DNA of 64,000 nucleotides from Nepenthes gracilis (GCA_033239525.1 BSYO01000035.1:1088965-1152964), one strand, 5' to 3'. Shown: positions 22,910 through 36,260, numbered from the stretch's first letter. A program made the numbers and translations. The notes: a model not told the origin generated them from the letters alone.

Positions 22910-23390
22910 TAGATGAGCGAATCAAGCCACTTCCGGGACCACAAACACATGACCCAGCTCCACATGAAGGTCAAGTCTTGTATTCAATGCTTGGGATGTT
23001 TCCAAGTTATCAACCTATCACTGAAGGGCTACTTCCAACATGCTTCATTAATAGTGGAGCATTTCCAGCCAACCAGAGCACAATTTCCAACACGGTGAAG
23101 ACTTCCAAGGAGGAGTGGCATGACAACCCATCGCCTAAAGACTACACCCATGCACCCCATTCAGCCGAGACTGTATAAATTGGCCCAATATCTCTAAGGA
23201 GAAGGCTTGAAATGAATCCCCATTTGTAATAGAGTTTAATTTCCCATAGAGTAATTAATCCTCTTAATTGATAAATGAGTCCTTGCTGTCTAGGTGAGTG
23301 ATTTACTATCAAAGAAAGCTTCAGTAAGTCCCTTTTGACTTTATACAACCTGTACTCTATAACAAAAATTGCCCAGTACCTTAATTGTTG
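22910..23390 (+). mobile_element. possible small LTR remnant
   Basis: A GC-moderate, promoter-like stretch ends in GAGACTGTATAAATTGGCCC (about 23165), followed by AAGGAGAAGGCTTGAAATG and a TTGTAATAGAG polyadenylation-like region. The layout fits a short Copia LTR. No ends or target duplication were found. Confidence 0.3.
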
Positions 23391-23639
23391 TTAATCTAAT
23401 ACTTTAACTAAATCAATTAAGTTGAGATAATTTAAGCTAATGTATTAACTCCTTCACCCATTGTAATTTGTTGCAGTTTCAAAATTGTCATTAGATGTAA
23501 GAGTCATTGCAGCATCATGACAGTATCGTAATGGTCATGGTGCAAGTCACAACCCGTGTTCAAATCTACACCTTAACAGAAAAAATCCTCAAAGAAAATC
23601 ATCCACTTCCTCCATTGGAATAGCCAATCTTCTGCTCCT

Positions 23640-23764
23640 CCCCCCCCCAAAAAAAAAAATAATAATAATAATTTGGCCCTCAACAGAAAAAATTTTACTT
23701 TTTCATAACAAATAACTTCAAATGCACAGCAAGCAGCTAAACTTTTAGGTCCCCCCCCCCCCCC
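23640..23764. repeat. poly-C tracts
   Basis: A C9 run followed by A11 and (AAT)n at 23640-23665, and a C14 run at 23751-23764. Such G/C homopolymers are prone to length errors in sequencing. Confidence 0.9.
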
Positions 23765-25120
23765 GCGCTTTCTGGAGAGGGGTCAGCAGCACCATTATTT
23801 TGGACATACCACCAGCTTTTCTATATCTCAAACCACAAGACAACAACGACAATAACAAATAATATTTTCCTAGGTTTATTTCTTTCTCTCTCTTCTCCAA
23901 CCATATCATTTCTCAGAGGTGCTTCCACATTAGACTTCATTTCATCATCTTATCTTCTATATGTACAATTTTTAAATTTTCTATATGAACAATTGCTAAA
24001 CATTTACGGACAGTATCTCCTTATATTGTCTTCTATTGCAACTTCACACATCAATTTTAGCACCCGTATCGGTGTGACAGCTTAATTTTTCATATGTTAT
24101 TTGACTGCCCAAACCATAAGAGATCAATAATTGTCTTCAACCACATAGAAAACTAAATTTATGGCAGCCCCAGGAAGGCCACTTTTATGAACTGAGAAGA
24201 GCCAAGAAGGAAGCAAATAAAAAACAATAATAAACTAGCAGAGATATAAAGAAAATACTATTCATACACTCAATTGTACAATTACTCGTGTTAAAATTGT
24301 CAAAATTAATTGTATATTACATCCTATTGTAATTTTTATTCACTTCATTCTCTCTTTTCACATTAAAAATAATAATTTTGGTATAATTGCATATATAACT
24401 GGATGAATGAATAATATTGTCTTTCAAAGAAAACCCTAATCATCCAATAATATTAGATGAAAAATAAAGTAAACGCAGAAGAAATCTCATAAATAAAACT
24501 GGAGAAGAGACCCAGAGACTAACCAATCGAAGAAATTAGTATGCATCCATGGAATCTCATTCACAGTTCGTGTTGATAAGATCCAACAATGGCTGCGTAA
24601 CAAAAGCACAACAATCATAGCTACAAAATGATGGAGAAAATCTTTTCAGAAGAATCTGCGAGTAGATAATTTAAAAGAAAAGCATGATATCTGAAGAAAA
24701 ATCTTCAATCCCAGAGAAATTAACCCTTAAAGAAGACGATACCAACAAGATATCAGCTGTGCGGTCATGGGAAGAACAGAATCAATGGAGGGGTCCCCAA
24801 ATTTTCAAACATACGAGCTTTTTCTACAGATACTCCGGCTGGGAGAATCGACACTTTCTTGGATATCCACAGTTTCTGAAAATAAATATTTTAGTTTATT
24901 TTTTTAAAATTAGAATCAGTGGAGGGGTCCCCAAGTTATTTATTTATTTTATATTAAAATAATATTTATATATTAAAGTATACATTTATTTATATTAAAA
25001 TTATTAAAATTCATTTAAAGGATAAAAAAATTTTAAAAAATACAATTATATTTATTTTTTATAAATTTAATATAGGTAAATATATAAATAGATATATAAA
25101 TAATATTTTTATATAGTAAT

Positions 25121-25946
25121 GTACTTATTGTGTCTGAGAGTTCCGGCTACCTGTTTTGGCCAAATACGAGCGGGCGGACGGAACTTGCAACACAAAATCA
25201 GAAAAGCGTGAGCAGTATAATGGGAGTACGAGGGGGGTGAGAGAACACGCCGATTTACCTGAAAAATCCCATAAACAGAAGGGGTGAAAAACCACGGGAA
25301 CGGACGGGAGGTCCGAGAAGTTTCACTAATTTGTCAAAATAATACAGTGGGAGTATGCAAGATGATTCTCTTTTATATGGAACTAAGTATGAGAAGTCTG
25401 GCTTCTTTCTTTCTCCCTTCACTCTTTCTCTTTTTCTCTCGAGAGTGGTTTGCCTAAGTGTGCTCAAATGGAAGCTTTTTTGGAATCCTCCTCCGGTGCG
25501 TAAAAGGCGTATTTATAAGGAACGGCAGATCGCTGGACGGGTGACACAGACTGGCAGATCGAAGCCTATTTGCCGCCGCTCATTGTTGCGCCAGTTTGTG
25601 ACCTGTCATGGCCCAGAATATAGCGTCAGAGGCGCATCTTGCTGCCCAGTGACGCGTGTCGAGGGCGAGGTGAATACCCGTGGAGACGCGTCTTCACTTT
25701 GTTATCCTAGTTGGCATCCTTGGTTATTTTGGCTTTTCTGGCTGTTCTCGTCCTCATGCGGGTCACGGCAACCTCTCGGATCAAAGATGCCATTCTCGGT
25801 CGCTTGTTTTGGTTCTGCGGATGCTCGAAACGAGCTTAACCCTCCTGGCTTTAATCGACTTGTGGCTCTTGACCAGGATTTTACCCACGCTACCTCCAGG
25901 CCCGCAATTGTTGTATTGGGCCTTGGGTTTGGGACCCATCAGTACT
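25121..25946 (-). mobile_element. solo LTR (816 bp) with 5-bp target duplication GTACT
   Basis: The LTR spans 25126-25941 and is flanked by exact GTACT at 25121-25125 and 25942-25946. On the minus strand it opens TGATGGGTCCCAAACCC and closes GACACAATA (TG...TA, one base off the canonical CA). Inside are a TATA box (CCTTATAAATACG, about 25508-25520), an AG-rich leader, and a downstream TTTTTCACCCC...GGGATTTTTCAGGTAAAT block typical of Copia LTR R-U5 regions. There is no internal domain, so it arose by LTR-LTR recombination. A plus-strand frame of 199 codons (25355-25954) is a shadow. Confidence 0.7.
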
Positions 25947-25959
25947 GTATATAAATAAA

Positions 25960-27050
25960 TAACTTATTAATTTATTAAAAATATGTCAAAAATAATTTAA
26001 AGACTTTTTTTTAATAATTATATAAAAGAGTAAAATTAATAGTTTTAACAATATCAGGATTGCTGGTAAATTAGAAAATTATAAAAAAAAATTAAAGTTA
26101 CATAAAAAATAATTTTAATTATATTTAACATAAATGAAAATTTTATAACTATTTTCAGGTTTTTGTAAAAAAAACTATAAATAAATTTTAAAATAAAATA
26201 TAAAAAGTATAATTCGAATATAATTAAATATGTGATTAAGTGTATGAATAATATTATTCATTTAATAAATATAATTTAAAATAAAATAATTTTTTTAAAT
26301 TTAAAATAAAGCTAATCATAAAATAACAAAATAAATTATTCTAATTTAGAAAATTAGACCGTTCTTCTCTCAATAAAAATATATTTATTTATCTATCCAT
26401 AATTTATCTACGTATTTTTTTTATAATTAAAATAATAATAAATTAAAAATTAAAATATAAGTAAAGTATACTTAAAAACAAATTTAGGATTAAATATTTG
26501 AATAGAATCAATTTAGGTCAATCTATAATTTTTTTATTTTTAGTATATTTATTTAAAAATTTATATTTACATAAAAATATCTAAAAAATATAATTTTTAA
26601 AATTTATACTATTTAAGATTGAATATTATATAAGTATATATTTCAATAAATAATATATACATAAAAATTATAAATCATACAATAATATAATCTATAAAAA
26701 TTATCTTTTAAAATTTAATATTTATTTAAAATAAAAAATATTTACCAGGCAAGACAAAACTAAATATTTTTTACCCATGATCATTTTTTAAGCAAAAAAT
26801 TAATCAAGCTTAATTTTATAAACATGCCTGCTATAATACTTTTTTATCCTAATTAAACCTTATAAAATTTTAAATTAATCAAATCAAACCAATTTGATAG
26901 CTTGAGTTTGATCAGATCTATTTGACATATAAGAAATAAATCAATGTAAAAATAAAGTTTAAACTCAGTAATTAAATGCCTAAATGTAAAAACAATGGCC
27001 TTTTAAAACAAATTATTTACTATTTGCTATTGATAGTTATTATTTATAAA
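25960..27050. other. very AT-rich DNA, no gene; contains a dispersed AT-rich repeat at 26480-26860
   Basis: No coding signal. The part 26480-26860 shares TTTATATTTACATAAAAATA, AATTTAATATTTATTTAAAA and a following CCAGGCAAGAC with 49530-49830 (there CCAGGCATGG), so both are copies of one non-coding element. Confidence 0.5.
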
Positions 27051-27056
27051 TTATGT

Positions 27057-27750
27057 ATTTTATCTCGCAATTATTTACCGATGGCCAATAACCTCGATGA
27101 TCAATCATCGGTCATCGGCCAATGATGCTATGGACAGCACCAATTGTCGGTTGATAGTGACATTGGTCCTCACCGGTTGAAAATATCATTCTATCAATAA
27201 CTATTTAACAGTAATTAAAATAGTTTAATCATAAAATTTTATCACCGATTGTAAATATATCAGTATTGACAATTGTAAAAATATCAATATTTAAAATTTT
27301 ATCTTGCAATTATTTACTGATGGCCAATAACCTTAATAATCAATCATCGGTCATCAGCCAATGATGCTATGGACCGCACCAATCGTCGGTTGATAATGAC
27401 ATTGGTCCTCACCGATTGAAAATATCATTCTATCAATAACCATTTGACAGTAATTAAAATAGTTTAATCATAAAATTTTACCATCGATTGTAAAAATATC
27501 AGTATTAACGATTGTAAAAATATCAGTATTTAAAATTTTATCTCGCAATTATTTACTGATGGCCAATAACCATCAGCCAATGATGCTATGGACCACACCA
27601 ATCGTCGGTTGATAATGACATTGGTCCTCACCGATTGAAAATATCATTCTATCAATAACCATTTGACGGTAATTAAAATAGTTTAATCATGAAATATTAC
27701 TGTTGATTGTAAAAATATCAGTATTGACGATTATAAATATTTCTTATTGG
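27057..27750 (+). repeat. tandem repeat with an exact 239-bp period, three copies
   Basis: Units begin with ATTTTATC at 27057, 27296 and 27535, exactly 239 bp apart twice. Units 1 and 2 are about 93% alike by eye; unit 3 lacks about 25 bp (the AATCATCGGTCATC part). Each unit holds GCAATTATTTAC(C/T)GATGG, a CATCGGCCAATGATG segment, TCGGTTGATA and repeated TGTAAAAATATCAGTATT. No coding potential. The period is compatible with a satellite-like unit, but only three copies are present. Confidence 0.9.
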
Positions 27751-28225
27751 TAATTAATTTAAAATATTATTGGAGTTGGGATTTTCATTATTCAAAAAAA
27801 TTATAGAAGTTGTCAAAATATATTTAAAATATTAATTTCATATTAATTAATCTAAAATTTTGGTGAATTGGGGTTTGAAAAGTTGGGTTTGATAATTAAT
27901 GAAAGGTGATGATATTGGCAATTTCCATGGTCAATTAACCTTGTCTTTGTTGGACTAGATAATTTATTAATATTATAAATTATATAATTTTATTTTATTA
28001 TTATTTTATTTAATTTAGTATAATACTTTTAAAAATATAAATTATTTTTACCATATTCTTTTTAAAAAATCATTTACCAACAAAGGAATCGGTCCCTATT
28101 TAAATTATAACAGTTTATTTAAAAATAAATAACTAAAAGTCGATCATTTTTTAAATTATAAAATTGCTAGTTTTGGTTGATTTTTAAATTTTCAAAAAAT
28201 GTTTGGTTTTTTTTTTTCCTATTAA
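27751..28225. other. AT-rich spacer, nothing recognised
   Basis: It links the 239-bp array to the first 3.2-kb repeat unit. No open frame or repeat is seen. Confidence 0.4.
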
Positions 28226-31200
28226 TTGTAATGGGAAAGTATATTATATTAATGTGCAATGTTTTATAAATTAATAAAAGATAAAATACTTGTTTTTAAA
28301 TGTTTGTTCAATTTAATTAGTTAGTGGGAGCACTCATATTCATCCATTTAAATAAGTATATATATCTAAATATATACACTTAAATTAAAAAAATATTATA
28401 TTTGACTGTCTAATTTTTTTTAAAATGTTTAAAATTTAGATTTTATAAGTAGAACGGTAGAATTTTGATATTTTAAATTCTAAAGTCAATATTATTTTCT
28501 TTGACACTCATTATTCTCTTATAATTATTATGACTACTTAACTCAAAATTACATTTTTCTTATACCCAAAAATCTATTTTTAAGGTTTTTTTAACAAAAT
28601 TTTGTTAGTTGTTATAACAAATAAAATTCTACCGTTGAATTATTGGTTGAAAAAATATATTTAATTATTTTTAAAATTTTTTAAAAATATTATTAAATTT
28701 ATATAAAACGTCTATATAGATAATTTAATATGTCACATGAATGATAATAGATATCTAAACTTAAAAACAGTATTATAGACAATATCATTTTAATATTTTA
28801 GAGAGACGGTCTTATATAAATGTTATAAGATATTCAATAATTACATGTCTTTTAGCATACTTGATAGATAATTTTTTTACTTTAATTGGCAATATCTTGT
28901 TTTTTTTTTTTTTTTTGGTATTAGAATTTATAAGGTTTTCTTAGATTCTAAAATTGAAGAAATCTTCATATTATGAAAGAAAAATTATGCTAAGAGGCAC
29001 GAGAATTAAATTACAATTTTAATATAAATAGATAATAATAATAATATTATTATTAATAAATAATTCTTCATAAATGAATACATTTAATAACCAAAGTTGA
29101 TTCGAATATTACATACTAAATTATAGATATTATAAATCACAGACTTGTAGTAGATACAAAAGCTATCCAAACTAATCCCATTTGGTCTGAAAATTATATA
29201 AATACCACCTTAAATCCAAAATCTCTATAAAGAAAAATATCAAACCAAATATGTAATATATCATAAAATAAAGCCGAGCATCCATTCATTTGACACATTG
29301 TTTCAAAATAACAAACTTTAAATAACTTAGTTTATACATAAATCCAGTGTATAAGATTCCGAAAATTTCTCATAATTAGAGATACGGCTAAACAAAAATT
29401 TTTATTAGTCATTTGATTATATCCTGTAAATATTTATGACCTACTAATTTGAAAAGATTATAAAAAATGTAAATCACGAGCCTAACATTCAACAAGTATA
29501 TATATATATATATATATATAATGAACTATACTTATCTGAAAAATTGATGGAAATATAGAAAATTGTAAAACACATGCAAAATCCTAAATGTCAAGCTTTT
29601 TATTAAATACTTTCAAAATCATAATTTTGTATAGTGTAAATATAAATATTCAAATCATATAAATCGTATAAAAATATTAGAATACCAAAACATATACAAT
29701 TCGATATAACTAAGAATATTCAAACCATATAAACCGTATGAAAATATTAGAATATTAAAACATATAAATATTTCATAAATTATGCAATTGAAGGTTTATA
29801 TCGACGAAGGTATACATGTAAGTAACATGCAAGGTCAAATCACAAAAATTTCATAACTTTTTTTTACAATATTTTAATGTAAGAATATAATTTTTTAAAA
29901 TATTTAAATTTCTAGTTAAAATAAATAAAATTTTTAAATAATTGGTAAAAATAAATAAAACTTCAAAATATTCGATGAAATACATATATATACAATAATA
30001 TTAAAAAAAATTAGTGTAAAGGATGATATGCACGTAAAATAAGATAAAAATCAGAAGTAAAATTGATAAATTAAAATAATAGATAAAAAAAAAGTTTAGA
30101 TATATTGACTTTTATAATTTGGATTTAGAAAATTTGATACGAAACGATTCTGAAATTTTTGTATTTCTCATTCTCTCATTTCTTCTTTTTTCTCTATTTT
30201 CTTTCTCTCTTTTTTTTTCCTCACGCAAATGACAAACTTGTTGCAAAAACTTTTGTTTTATACACAATCGGTGCACGAGGATCGAACAAATACATATCAA
30301 ATGCCACTTATAAATAAAAAAATCAAAATAATAATTACTTTAAAAAAATTATTGACGTATTTATCAGTAAGTCAATATTATAACTGACATTTTTTCATAT
30401 ATTGCAAATAATAGAAATTCTCATATGATCTAACAGTTATGAATTTAAGTTATAAAAATAATTTATTATATAATATAAAATAAGATCATATATAATAAAT
30501 TTAAATATATTTAATTATTCTTCAAAGTATTCATATAATAAGAAGTTTGTACACTGAACTAATTTTTGATACCACTCAATTATACCAAAGCTTTTACAAA
30601 AGCAAATCTAAGTGCTGACTTTTAAAACTAATTTAAGTGGGATCCTATATATAATAATATATAGATTTTTATAATAATCTATGGCATAGATATAGAACTA
30701 TAATAATTATTTATTGAGTTTATGCAAGACTACTTAAAATATTACAGCTAGATTTATAATTATAATTTTTTTAATTATTTTTTATGTATTAAAAATTATC
30801 TGATATATAATTATATGGGTAAAATTAAATAAAATATTAATAATTAATATGTACCTTAATTTATATGATCAACTATAATTCTTTTAAGAAATTTCAACTG
30901 AATAAGAAAATAAGTAATAATTTTGGTTCTTTTTTAGGAAATAAAATTTATAGTAAATTGTGAAATAGGGTTTTTCATATTATATTTGTAATTTTTTTTT
31001 CTAAAGACTAATTATTATATCTTTTTACATATAAAAAGACATATAAATTAATTATAATATTTTTCATTATTTTAAATTATAAATAAAAAATGACTAACAA
31101 AAACCAAAAATTTAAACTCCTTTAATCAATATTATTCACATAATTGTCACATTAGCTTACAGTACTACTGCTGTGTTGTCGATGTTATGCTTTGGGAAAG

Positions 31201-31394
31201 TAGAACATCAATTATTTATGTTACATTTTCATAAAAATTAAAAAAAAAATTACTTCAATATATAAAAAAAGTCTTATATAAAATCCTTTATATAAGTATT
31301 AGTGGGGTTAGGTGAACGTTTTTGTCACACATAGTAAATAATATAGTATTTTATTCACTTATTTATATCATATAATTATATAAAAATAAATTGT
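28226..31394. repeat. 3.2-kb direct repeat, unit 1
   Basis: GGGAAAGTATATTATATTAA at 28232 starts a stretch that recurs from 31399 with the same order of landmarks: TGGTAGCACTCA, GAGAGACGGTCTTATATAAA, CTAAGAGGCACGAGAA, CACGAGCCTAACATTC, a (TA)n run (29497-29521), CGACGAAGGTATACATG and a minus-strand promoter near 30100-30300. Identity looks above 90%. Non-coding. Confidence 0.85.
30100..30310 (-). promoter_or_regulatory. retrotransposon LTR promoter block in unit 1
   Basis: On the minus strand: GTATTTGTTCGATCCTCGTG, then a TATA box (TGTATAAAACAAAAG, about 30251-30264), then a GAAAGAAAATAGAG-type purine leader. The same arrangement, with the rest of its U3, occurs at 33260-33610. Confidence 0.5.
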
Positions 31395-33259
31395 ATTGGG
31401 AAAGTATATTATATTAATGGGCAGTGTTTTACAAATTATTAAAAGATAAAATACTTGTTTTTAAATGTTTGTTCAATTTAATTAGTTAGTGGTAGCACTC
31501 ACATTCATCCGTTTAAATAAATAAGTATATCTGTCTAAATATATACACTTAAATTAAAAAAATATTATATTCGACTGTCTAATTTTTTTAAAAATGTTTA
31601 AAATTTAGATTTTATAAGTAAAATGGTATAATTTAGATATTTTAAATTCTAAAGTCAATATTATTTTCTTTGACACTCGTTATTCTCTTATAATTATTGT
31701 GACTACTTATTTTAACTCAAAATTATATTTTCCTTATACACAAAAATCTATTTTTAAGTTTTTTTTTAAAAAAATTTGTTAGTTGTTATAACAAATAAAA
31801 TTCTACTGTTGAATTATTGGTTGAAAAAATATATTTAATTATTTTTAAAATTTTTAAAAAATATTATTAAATTTATATAATGCGTCAATATAGATAATTT
31901 AATATGTCACATGAATGATAATAGATATCTAAACTTAAAAGCAGTATTATAGACAGTATCATTTTAATATTTTAGAGAGATGGTCTTATATAAATGTTAT
32001 AAGATATTCAATAATTACATATCTTTAAGTATACTTGATAGATAATTTTTTTACTTTAATTGGCAAAATCTTGTTTTTTTTTTTTGTATTGGAATTTATA
32101 AGGTTTTCTTAGATTCTAAAATTGAAGAAATCTTCATATTATGAAAGAAAAATTATGCTAAGAGGCACGAGAACTAAATTATAATTTCGATATGAGCAGA
32201 TAATAATAATAATATTAATAATAAATAATTCTTTATAAATGAATACATTTAATAACAAAAGTTGAGTCGGATGTTACATATTAAATCATAAATATCATAA
32301 ATCACAGACTTCTAATAGGTACAGAAACTGTCCAGACTAATCCCATTTGGTTTGAAAATTATATAAGTACCACCTTAAATCCAAAATCTCAATAAAGAAA
32401 AATATCAAACCAAATATGTAATATATCATAAAATAAAGTCGAGCATACATTCATTTAACACACTATCCCAAAATAACAAACTGTGAATAACTCAGTTTAT
32501 ACATAAATCCAGTGTATAAGATTCCAAAAATTTCTCAGAATTAAAGATATAGCTAAACAAAAATCTTTATTAGTTATTTGCCTATATCCTATAAGTATTT
32601 ATGACCTCCTAATTTGAAAAGATTACAAAAAATGCAAATCACGAGCCTAACATTCAGCAAATATATATATATATATATATAATGAACTATACTTATTTGA
32701 AAAACTTATAGAAATATAGAAAACAGTAAAACACATGCGAAATCCTAAATGTCAAGCTTTTTATTAAATACTTTCAAAATCATAATTTTATACAGTGTAA
32801 ATATGAATATTCAAATCATATAAACCATATGAAAATATTAGAATACCAAAACGTATTCAATTTGATATAACTAAGAATATTCAAACTATATAAATTGTGT
32901 GAAAATATTAAAATATTAAAACATATAAATATTTCATAAATTATGCAATCTGAAGGTTTATATCGACGAAGGTTTACATGTAAGTAACATGCAAGGTCAA
33001 AGCACAAAAATTTCATAACTTTTCTTTACAATATTTTAACATAAGAATATAATTCTTCAAAATATTCAGATTTCAAGTTAAAATAAATAAATTTTTTAGA
33101 TATTTGGTAAAAATAAATAAAATCTCAAAATATTTAATGAAATACATATACATACAATAATACTAAAAAATTAGTGTAAAGGATAATATGCATGTAAAAT
33201 AAGATAAAAATCAGAAATAAAATTGATAAATTAAAACAATATATAAAAAAAAATAGATA

Positions 33260-33610
33260 TACTGACTTTTATAATTTGAATTTAGAAAATCTGATACGAA
33301 ACGATTCTGAAATTTCTGTATTTCTCATTCTCTCCTTTCTTCTTCTTCTTGTTTCTCTATTTTCTTTCTCTCTTTTTTATTCTCACGCAAATGACAAACT
33401 CGTTGCAAAAACTTTCATTTTATACACAATTGGTGCACGAGTATCGAATAAATACTTATCAAATGCCACTTATATACACAAGTGTACGCAAGTGATGTAT
33501 CAGGCGCACTTCAAGCATTAATATTTTATTTGAATTCTGTATGAGCTCTCTATAGATAACTTCTAATTATATGCATGCTCTTCAAGCATTGAGATAATTA
33601 CCTATCAAGT
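33260..33610 (-). promoter_or_regulatory. retrotransposon LTR promoter block in unit 2
   Basis: Minus-strand TATA box (about 33411-33425) with a purine-rich leader at 33330-33385 and a longer U3 (CAAGCATT and GGCGCACTTCAAGC motifs). These U3 words also occur in the LTRs at 5.7, 8.2, 45.8, 47.9 and 48.9 kb, so all belong to one family. Confidence 0.5.
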
Positions 33611-33949
33611 GCTAGGTTTGTTTTCCTCAAATTTAATTTTTTTAATATTTTTTATTATATAATTATTTTTTATATTAATCCAATACATATCAATAATGAT
33701 ATCATAAATATAAATAAAAAATTAAACTATAATTAGTGCTTGATCTAGTTAATTCATATTTAATGCTAGTCCAAGGTATAGTCATTTACTTTTATTGATT
33801 ATTATTTTTATAAATAAAAAAATCAAAATAGTAATTACTTTAAAAAAATTAGCGACATATTTATCAATAAGTCAATATTATAACTGACATTTTTTCATGT
33901 ATTGCAAATAATAAAAATTTTCATATAATCTAACAATTATAAATTTAAA

Positions 33950-35470
33950 TTATAAAAATAATTTATTATATAATATAAAATAAGATCATATATAATAAAT
34001 TTAAATATATTTAATTATTTTTACACTGAACTAATTTTTGATACCACTCAATTGTACCAAAGCTTTTACAAAAGCAAATCTAAGTGCTGACTTTTAAAAC
34101 TAATTTAAGTACGACCCTATATATACTAATATATAGATTTTGGGTTTGCTTAATTAACTTTAAAACTAATTTTTTTAAAAATAAAAAAAGGTTATATTTT
34201 ATGATTTTTTTAAAAATAATCTTTGGGGTAAATTTGTTGATTGAAACTTATTAAAATAATTAAGAATAACATATAAAAAATTTAAAAAAGTATTTTTGAA
34301 TTTTATTTTAAAAAAAAATCTATCCCAAAAGCAATGTGGGCCACCCATGGCATAGATATAGAACTATAATAATGATTTATTGAGTCTATGCAAGACTACT
34401 TAAAATATTACAGCTAGATTTATAATTATAATTTTTTAATTATTTTTTATGTATTAAAAATTATCTGATATATTAATAATTAATACGTACCTTAATTTAT
34501 GTGATTAATTATAATTCCTTTAAGAAATTTCAACTAAATAAGAAAATAAATAATAATTTTGGTTCTTTTTTAGGAAATAAAATTTATAGTAAATTCTAAA
34601 ATAAAATTTTTCAAATTATATTTATATATTTTTTTAAAGACTAATTATTATATCTTTTTATATATAAAAAGACATATCAAATAATTATAATATTTTTTAT
34701 TATTTTAAATTATAAAATAATTTATTATATAATATAAAATAAGATCATATATAATAAATTTAAATATATTTAATTATTTTTACAAACTAATTTTTTATAA
34801 CTAATTGAATTTTGTACACTGCAAATCTAAGTTTTGACTTTTAAAACTAATTTAAGTACGACCCTTATTACAATAAGCAGATTTTGGGTTTGCTGATTTT
34901 TAAAACTAATTTTTTAAAAATAAAAAAAAAAGGTTATATTTTATGATTTTTTAAAAATAATATATAGATTTTTGAAATATTAAAATAATTAAGAATACTG
35001 CAAGAACTATAATAATTATTTATGAGTCTTTTAAAAAAAATCTATCCCAAAAAATACTGGGCCACAGCTAGATTTATAATTATAATTTTTTTATTTTTAT
35101 GTATTAAAATTATCTGATTTATAATTATATTTTTTAATTATTTTTTATGTATTATTATCTGAATATTAATAATTAATACGTACCTTAATTTATGTGATCA
35201 ACTATAATTATTTTAAGAAATTTCAACTAAATAAGAAAATAAATAATTTTTTGGTTCTTTTTTAGGAAATAAAATTTATAGTAAATTCTAAAATAAAATT
35301 TTTCATATTATATTTATAATTTTTTAAAGACTAGTGTATATCTTTTTATATATAAAAGACATATAAAATAATTATAATATTTTTTATTATTTTAAATTAT
35401 AAATAAAAAATCACTAACAAAAACCAAAAATTTAAATTCCTTTATCAATATTATTCACATAATTGTCATT
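33950..35470. repeat. inner duplication within unit 2; second copy patchy and scrambled
   Basis: TAATTTATTATATAATATAA (33960 and 34717), GACTTTTAAAACTAATTTAA (34091 and 34832) and TTGGTTCTTTTTTAGGAAAT (34559 and 35251) occur twice. In the second copy segments are missing and out of order: GAACTATAATAAT precedes CTATCCCAAAA instead of following it. Confidence 0.7.
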
Positions 35471-35690
35471 AGCTTACAAGTACTATTGCCGTGTTGTCGA
35501 TGTTATGCTTTACGAAAGTAGAACATCAATTCTTTATGTTACATTTTCATAAAAATTAAAATTACTTTAATATATAAAAAATATTATATATAAGTATTAG
35601 TGGGGTTAGGTCAGACGTTTTTGTCACACATAATAAATAATATAGTATTTTATTCACTTATTTATATTATATAATTATATAAAATAAAAT

Positions 35691-36247
35691 AAATAAATAA
35701 ATATTATATCATCCGATAATATTTAATAAAATAAATTATATTTTAAAATATTTTTATATATATGGAAGAGTTTTCTGGTGTTAGTATGACTAGTGTTAAG
35801 GGGTGTCTTTTCAGTCTTTTTAGGATGCAGTTGATGATATGATATCTTATCTATTATTTTATAAAAATCTTATATTAATGATATGATGCTAACTTTATTT
35901 ATTATTTTATAAAATATTATATTTTATAATTTATAAAATATTTTTTGAGGTAATTTTTTTGATTAAAACTTACTAAAATAAACAAAAAATATGAAAATTT
36001 TGATGCTTTTTTATTAAAAAAAAAAACAATTGGCGCATTCATAGGTTGTATTGCCTATTTTCTATACGTTGGATTAGTATCTAACGGTGGATATATTATC
36101 ATATAAATGTTTTTTAGGTGTTTTTTAATCTTTTTTTAATATTAATATCTATTAAATGTGAATTTTAAATATAAAAGTTTAAAAAAAATATTTAAAAAAT
36201 TAATTTTAAATTTTAAATTTTAAATTTTATACGTTAAATCATGTGAC
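35691..36247. other. AT-rich spacer, no gene seen
   Basis: Simple AT-rich sequence with short runs such as TTTTAAATTTTAAATTTTAA near 36205. No feature could be supported. Confidence 0.4.
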
Positions 36248-36260
36248 CTACAAAAGGAGG

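Larger units (their letters stand above)
20432..25120. other. upstream flank of the WRKY44-like gene; no second gene resolved
   Basis: No open frame here has a conserved motif. The minus-strand promoter and any 5' non-coding exon should lie here; one candidate exon is about 24500-24600 (minus-strand acceptor GTTACGCAG, donor GATTG|GTTAGT), unproven. The rest holds small repeats: the SINE-like pair, ATATCGG copies at 21740-21960 and 22560-22800, an LTR-like piece and poly-C runs. Confidence 0.4.
31395..35690. repeat. 3.2-kb direct repeat, unit 2 (longer, with inner duplication)
   Basis: Same landmarks as unit 1 at a nearly constant offset of about 3167 bp as far as 33470. It then has about 340 extra bp (33475-33810: a more complete minus-strand LTR promoter) and resumes at 33810. 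It ends near 35690 with the same CACACATA-TAAATAATATAGTA block that closes unit 1 (31326). Confidence 0.8.

Noticed and set aside
25355..25958. Longest plus-strand frames of this region (199 and 92 codons)
   Set aside because: They lie inside the solo LTR, antisense to its promoter, and have no known domain; composition alone explains the open frames.
27057..27750. CRISPR-like array
   Set aside because: The units are 239 bp with no short-repeat/unique-spacer pattern, and the window is a plant nuclear genome.
29497..32680. (TA)n runs as promoter elements
   Set aside because: They are matching simple repeats in the two duplicated units (29497-29521 and 32661-32680), with no gene beside them.
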